Positions 32,064 to 33,314 of a DNA stretch of 33,314 nucleotides are shown one piece after another. The position numbers were made by a program, and so were the translations under genes. The notes under the pieces were generated by a model. It was not told where the DNA came from, did no database searches, and worked only from the letters and a program-made list of their open reading frames with translations. The stretch is from Methylobacter sp. GTDB lineage: Bacteria > Pseudomonadota > Gammaproteobacteria > Methylococcales > Methylomonadaceae. Position 1 is the stretch's first letter. Each line of letters begins with the position of its first letter. The DNA is taken from the NCBI GenBank assembly GCA_030653175.1, contig JAURZV010000103.1, forward strand, positions 1 through 33,314, read 5' to 3'.

Positions 32064-32903
32064 TTAGATGTCAGTGCCAGTGGATCGCTCCAGGCCGAAT
32101 TGCATGAAAAACTGGCCGGATCCGGGCGGCGAGTCCTGTTCGTAATACAGCGCGTCAAGTATCAGGTTGCCTTCCGGTCCCAGCATAGCCCCGGTCAGCA
32201 AAGTACGAAAGTCTTTACCGCCTATTAACTGATGGGTCATGCTCAGGTATAACCTTGATAACTGCTTTTCCCTGACGACAGTATCCAGCATTTGCGGCCC
32301 GGCAATCAGATAAATAGCTTTGTAACCCAGTCCGCTTAGCGCATCAATCAAAGGCGCGCCGTAAACCATAAGGTCTTCACCGGTAAAAAGCAGGGGATAT
32401 CCCAAGTCTTGCCAATAACGGATACGATCCGGATCGGCATTTCTTCCGGTGGCTATATAAACGGCTTGCGCATGTTCTTGGAGACTGCTGTGCAGCGGAA
32501 AATCCAGGCTGGCACTGGCGATGATCACAGCGGGCTGAGGTTTTAAACCATTGTTCTTTCGCCATTCGACAAGCTCTTTGTCCCTAACCTGCAATATGTT
32601 GCCCAGCCGTCCTTCACCCAGTGCCCGCATATAGCCGCCATGAGTAATAATGCAGTCTGCCTGTGCATGCAGCTCCATGAACAGGCCAAAGTCGGAAGCT
32701 GTTGTTATATGCTTGGGAATATGTGTGGCGCCTTGAACAGCATCTTCCACCGCAATTCGCCCGTCCAGGCTCGACAGGAAGTTGGCATAAACAAAGGGCG
32801 ATTCGGCCGTACCCAGTTTATGTAATTGATGGGCAAGATATAGACCTTTAATGGAGACTTTTTCGCAGGGATCGGGATAAAACCGTAACAGGTTCTTTTG
32901 CAT
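32064..32903 (-). CDS. RibD C-terminal (DHFR-like) reductase
   Basis: 279 residues. PFVYANFLSSLDGRIAVED, then a DFGLFMELHAQADCIITHGG segment, ALSGLGYKAIYLIAGPQMLD and YLSMTHQLIGGKDFRTLL match the dihydrofolate-reductase-like domain of RibD, which reduces the ribosylaminopyrimidine in riboflavin synthesis. The deaminase domain of full RibD is absent, so it is a stand-alone reductase, probably NADPH-dependent. Stand-alone members include dihydromethanopterin reductase-like enzymes of methylotrophs, a possible role. AAGGG 8 bp upstream supports the start. It is the first gene of the operon with the rubredoxin-MBL and ornithine cyclodeaminase genes. Confidence 0.8.
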   Translation of the reverse strand: MQKNLLRFYPDPCEKVSIKGLYLAHQLHKLGTAESPFVYANFLSSLDGRIAVEDAVQGATHIPKHITTASDFGLFMELHAQADCIITHGGYMRALGEGRLGNILQVRDKELVEWRKNNGLKPQPAVIIASASLDFPLHSSLQEHAQAVYIATGRNADPDRIRYWQDLGYPLLFTGEDLMVYGAPLIDALSGLGYKAIYLIAGPQMLDTVVREKQLSRLYLSMTHQLIGGKDFRTLLTGAMLGPEGNLILDALYYEQDSPPGSGQFFMQFGLERSTGTDI

Positions 32904-33314
32904 AGAAATACCCTTCGCGCTTGAAAATTCGGTTTTAGTTCAGAGCAAAAAACGCTCCCGTCGAACTGCCGAATTTTGATGTGTAATGAGTATATCAATC
33001 AGCCTGGAATAATTACCAGAAAATCCTTGTTATTTAGGGCGATTAATAACCGTTTCCCGGAGACGGATGGATTCCATCCCGTTAAGTACCGATGCTGTGC
33101 AATAGCCAAGAAATTTGCACAACGAAGATACGAAGAAAGCATATAGATAACCGAGCTAATTAAACGACATTCTGACCTTCTTTCCTCTCGAAGAGAATTT
33201 GATTGAAAAGAGCAAATGAATCTTTATAACCACGATATTCAACCATAACTATTTTCGGCTTAACTTATAGGTAACCAAGCTAATTAAACAACATTCCGGC
33301 CCTCTTTCCTCTCG
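32904..33314. other. Intergenic end of window
   Basis: No gene is supported. The left part should hold the promoter of the RibD-like operon. The right part carries the direct repeat described separately. Confidence 0.5.
33142..33314. repeat. Imperfect 49-bp direct repeat at the window edge
   Basis: 33142-33190 and 33266-33314 match at 43 of 49 positions (core gctaattaaac and ctttcctctcg). All six differences are transitions. The second copy ends at the window edge, so the repeat may continue further. Confidence 0.75.

Noticed and set aside
33121-33314. CRISPR repeat at the window end
   Set aside because: Only two copies are visible, 49 bp long with six mismatches and a 75-bp gap, unlike CRISPR geometry.

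Overview
The window looks like a chromosomal segment of a gammaproteobacterium. Order Methylococcales (methanotrophs) is my best guess, inferred from RlmA, the LeuC/LeuD and AcnA types, the RibD-like/rubredoxin-MBL/ornithine cyclodeaminase group and the many short intergenic palindromes; no diagnostic C1 gene is present. It mixes conserved housekeeping genes with accessory islands rich in toxin-antitoxin (TA) genes, small mobile repeats and relics. No rRNA, tRNA or CRISPR array was seen.

Layout. (1) 1-3250, accessory: the 5' end of an IS1182-type transposase, two overlapping small hypothetical genes, a 562-residue helical/HhH protein between two matching terminators, and a possible small RNA. 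(2) 3250-7700, branched-chain amino acid block: leuC, leuD, and a Leptospira-type (R)-citramalate synthase, followed by a BFD-like [2Fe-2S] protein. (3) 7700-10000, relic zone: a GEMM/c-di-GMP-I-like riboswitch whose 3' strand is shared with a terminator, small ORFs, a dead RelE/Gp49-like toxin gene, and an XRE antitoxin gene split by a 224-bp MITE-like element. (4) 10000-16200, mostly core: an exported small protein, rlmA, an APH/AAA kinase fusion, a DUF6494-like protein, a MazG-like protein, a 127-bp MITE with an 11-bp target duplication, and fumC with a GlcG-like gene. (5) 16300-25250, accessory and AT-rich: a Nudix fusion, vapBC, an orphan antitoxin, higBA with a stop in toxin codon 2, a Sel1-repeat histidine kinase with a receiver protein that carries an Rx4H (HEPN-type) motif, and a DUF433/DUF5615 TA pair. 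(6) 25500-33314, mostly metabolic: acnA, a DCC-family thioredoxin-like protein, arginase, pterin carbinolamine dehydratase, and an operon of a RibD-like reductase, a rubredoxin-MBL protein and ornithine cyclodeaminase, ending in an imperfect direct repeat at the window edge.

How the genes work together. LeuCD and CimA can form a citramalate route to 2-oxobutyrate (isoleucine), with LeuCD also serving leucine. AcnA and FumC are TCA enzymes. Arginase and ornithine cyclodeaminase together would convert arginine to proline. The best candidate for an undescribed system is the minus-strand set at 24140-19603: an unrecognised protein, a Sel1-repeat sensor kinase, and a receiver protein with a C-terminal HEPN-like motif. 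I infer a phosphorelay-controlled RNase, possibly for defence or stress, since it sits among toxin-antitoxin genes.
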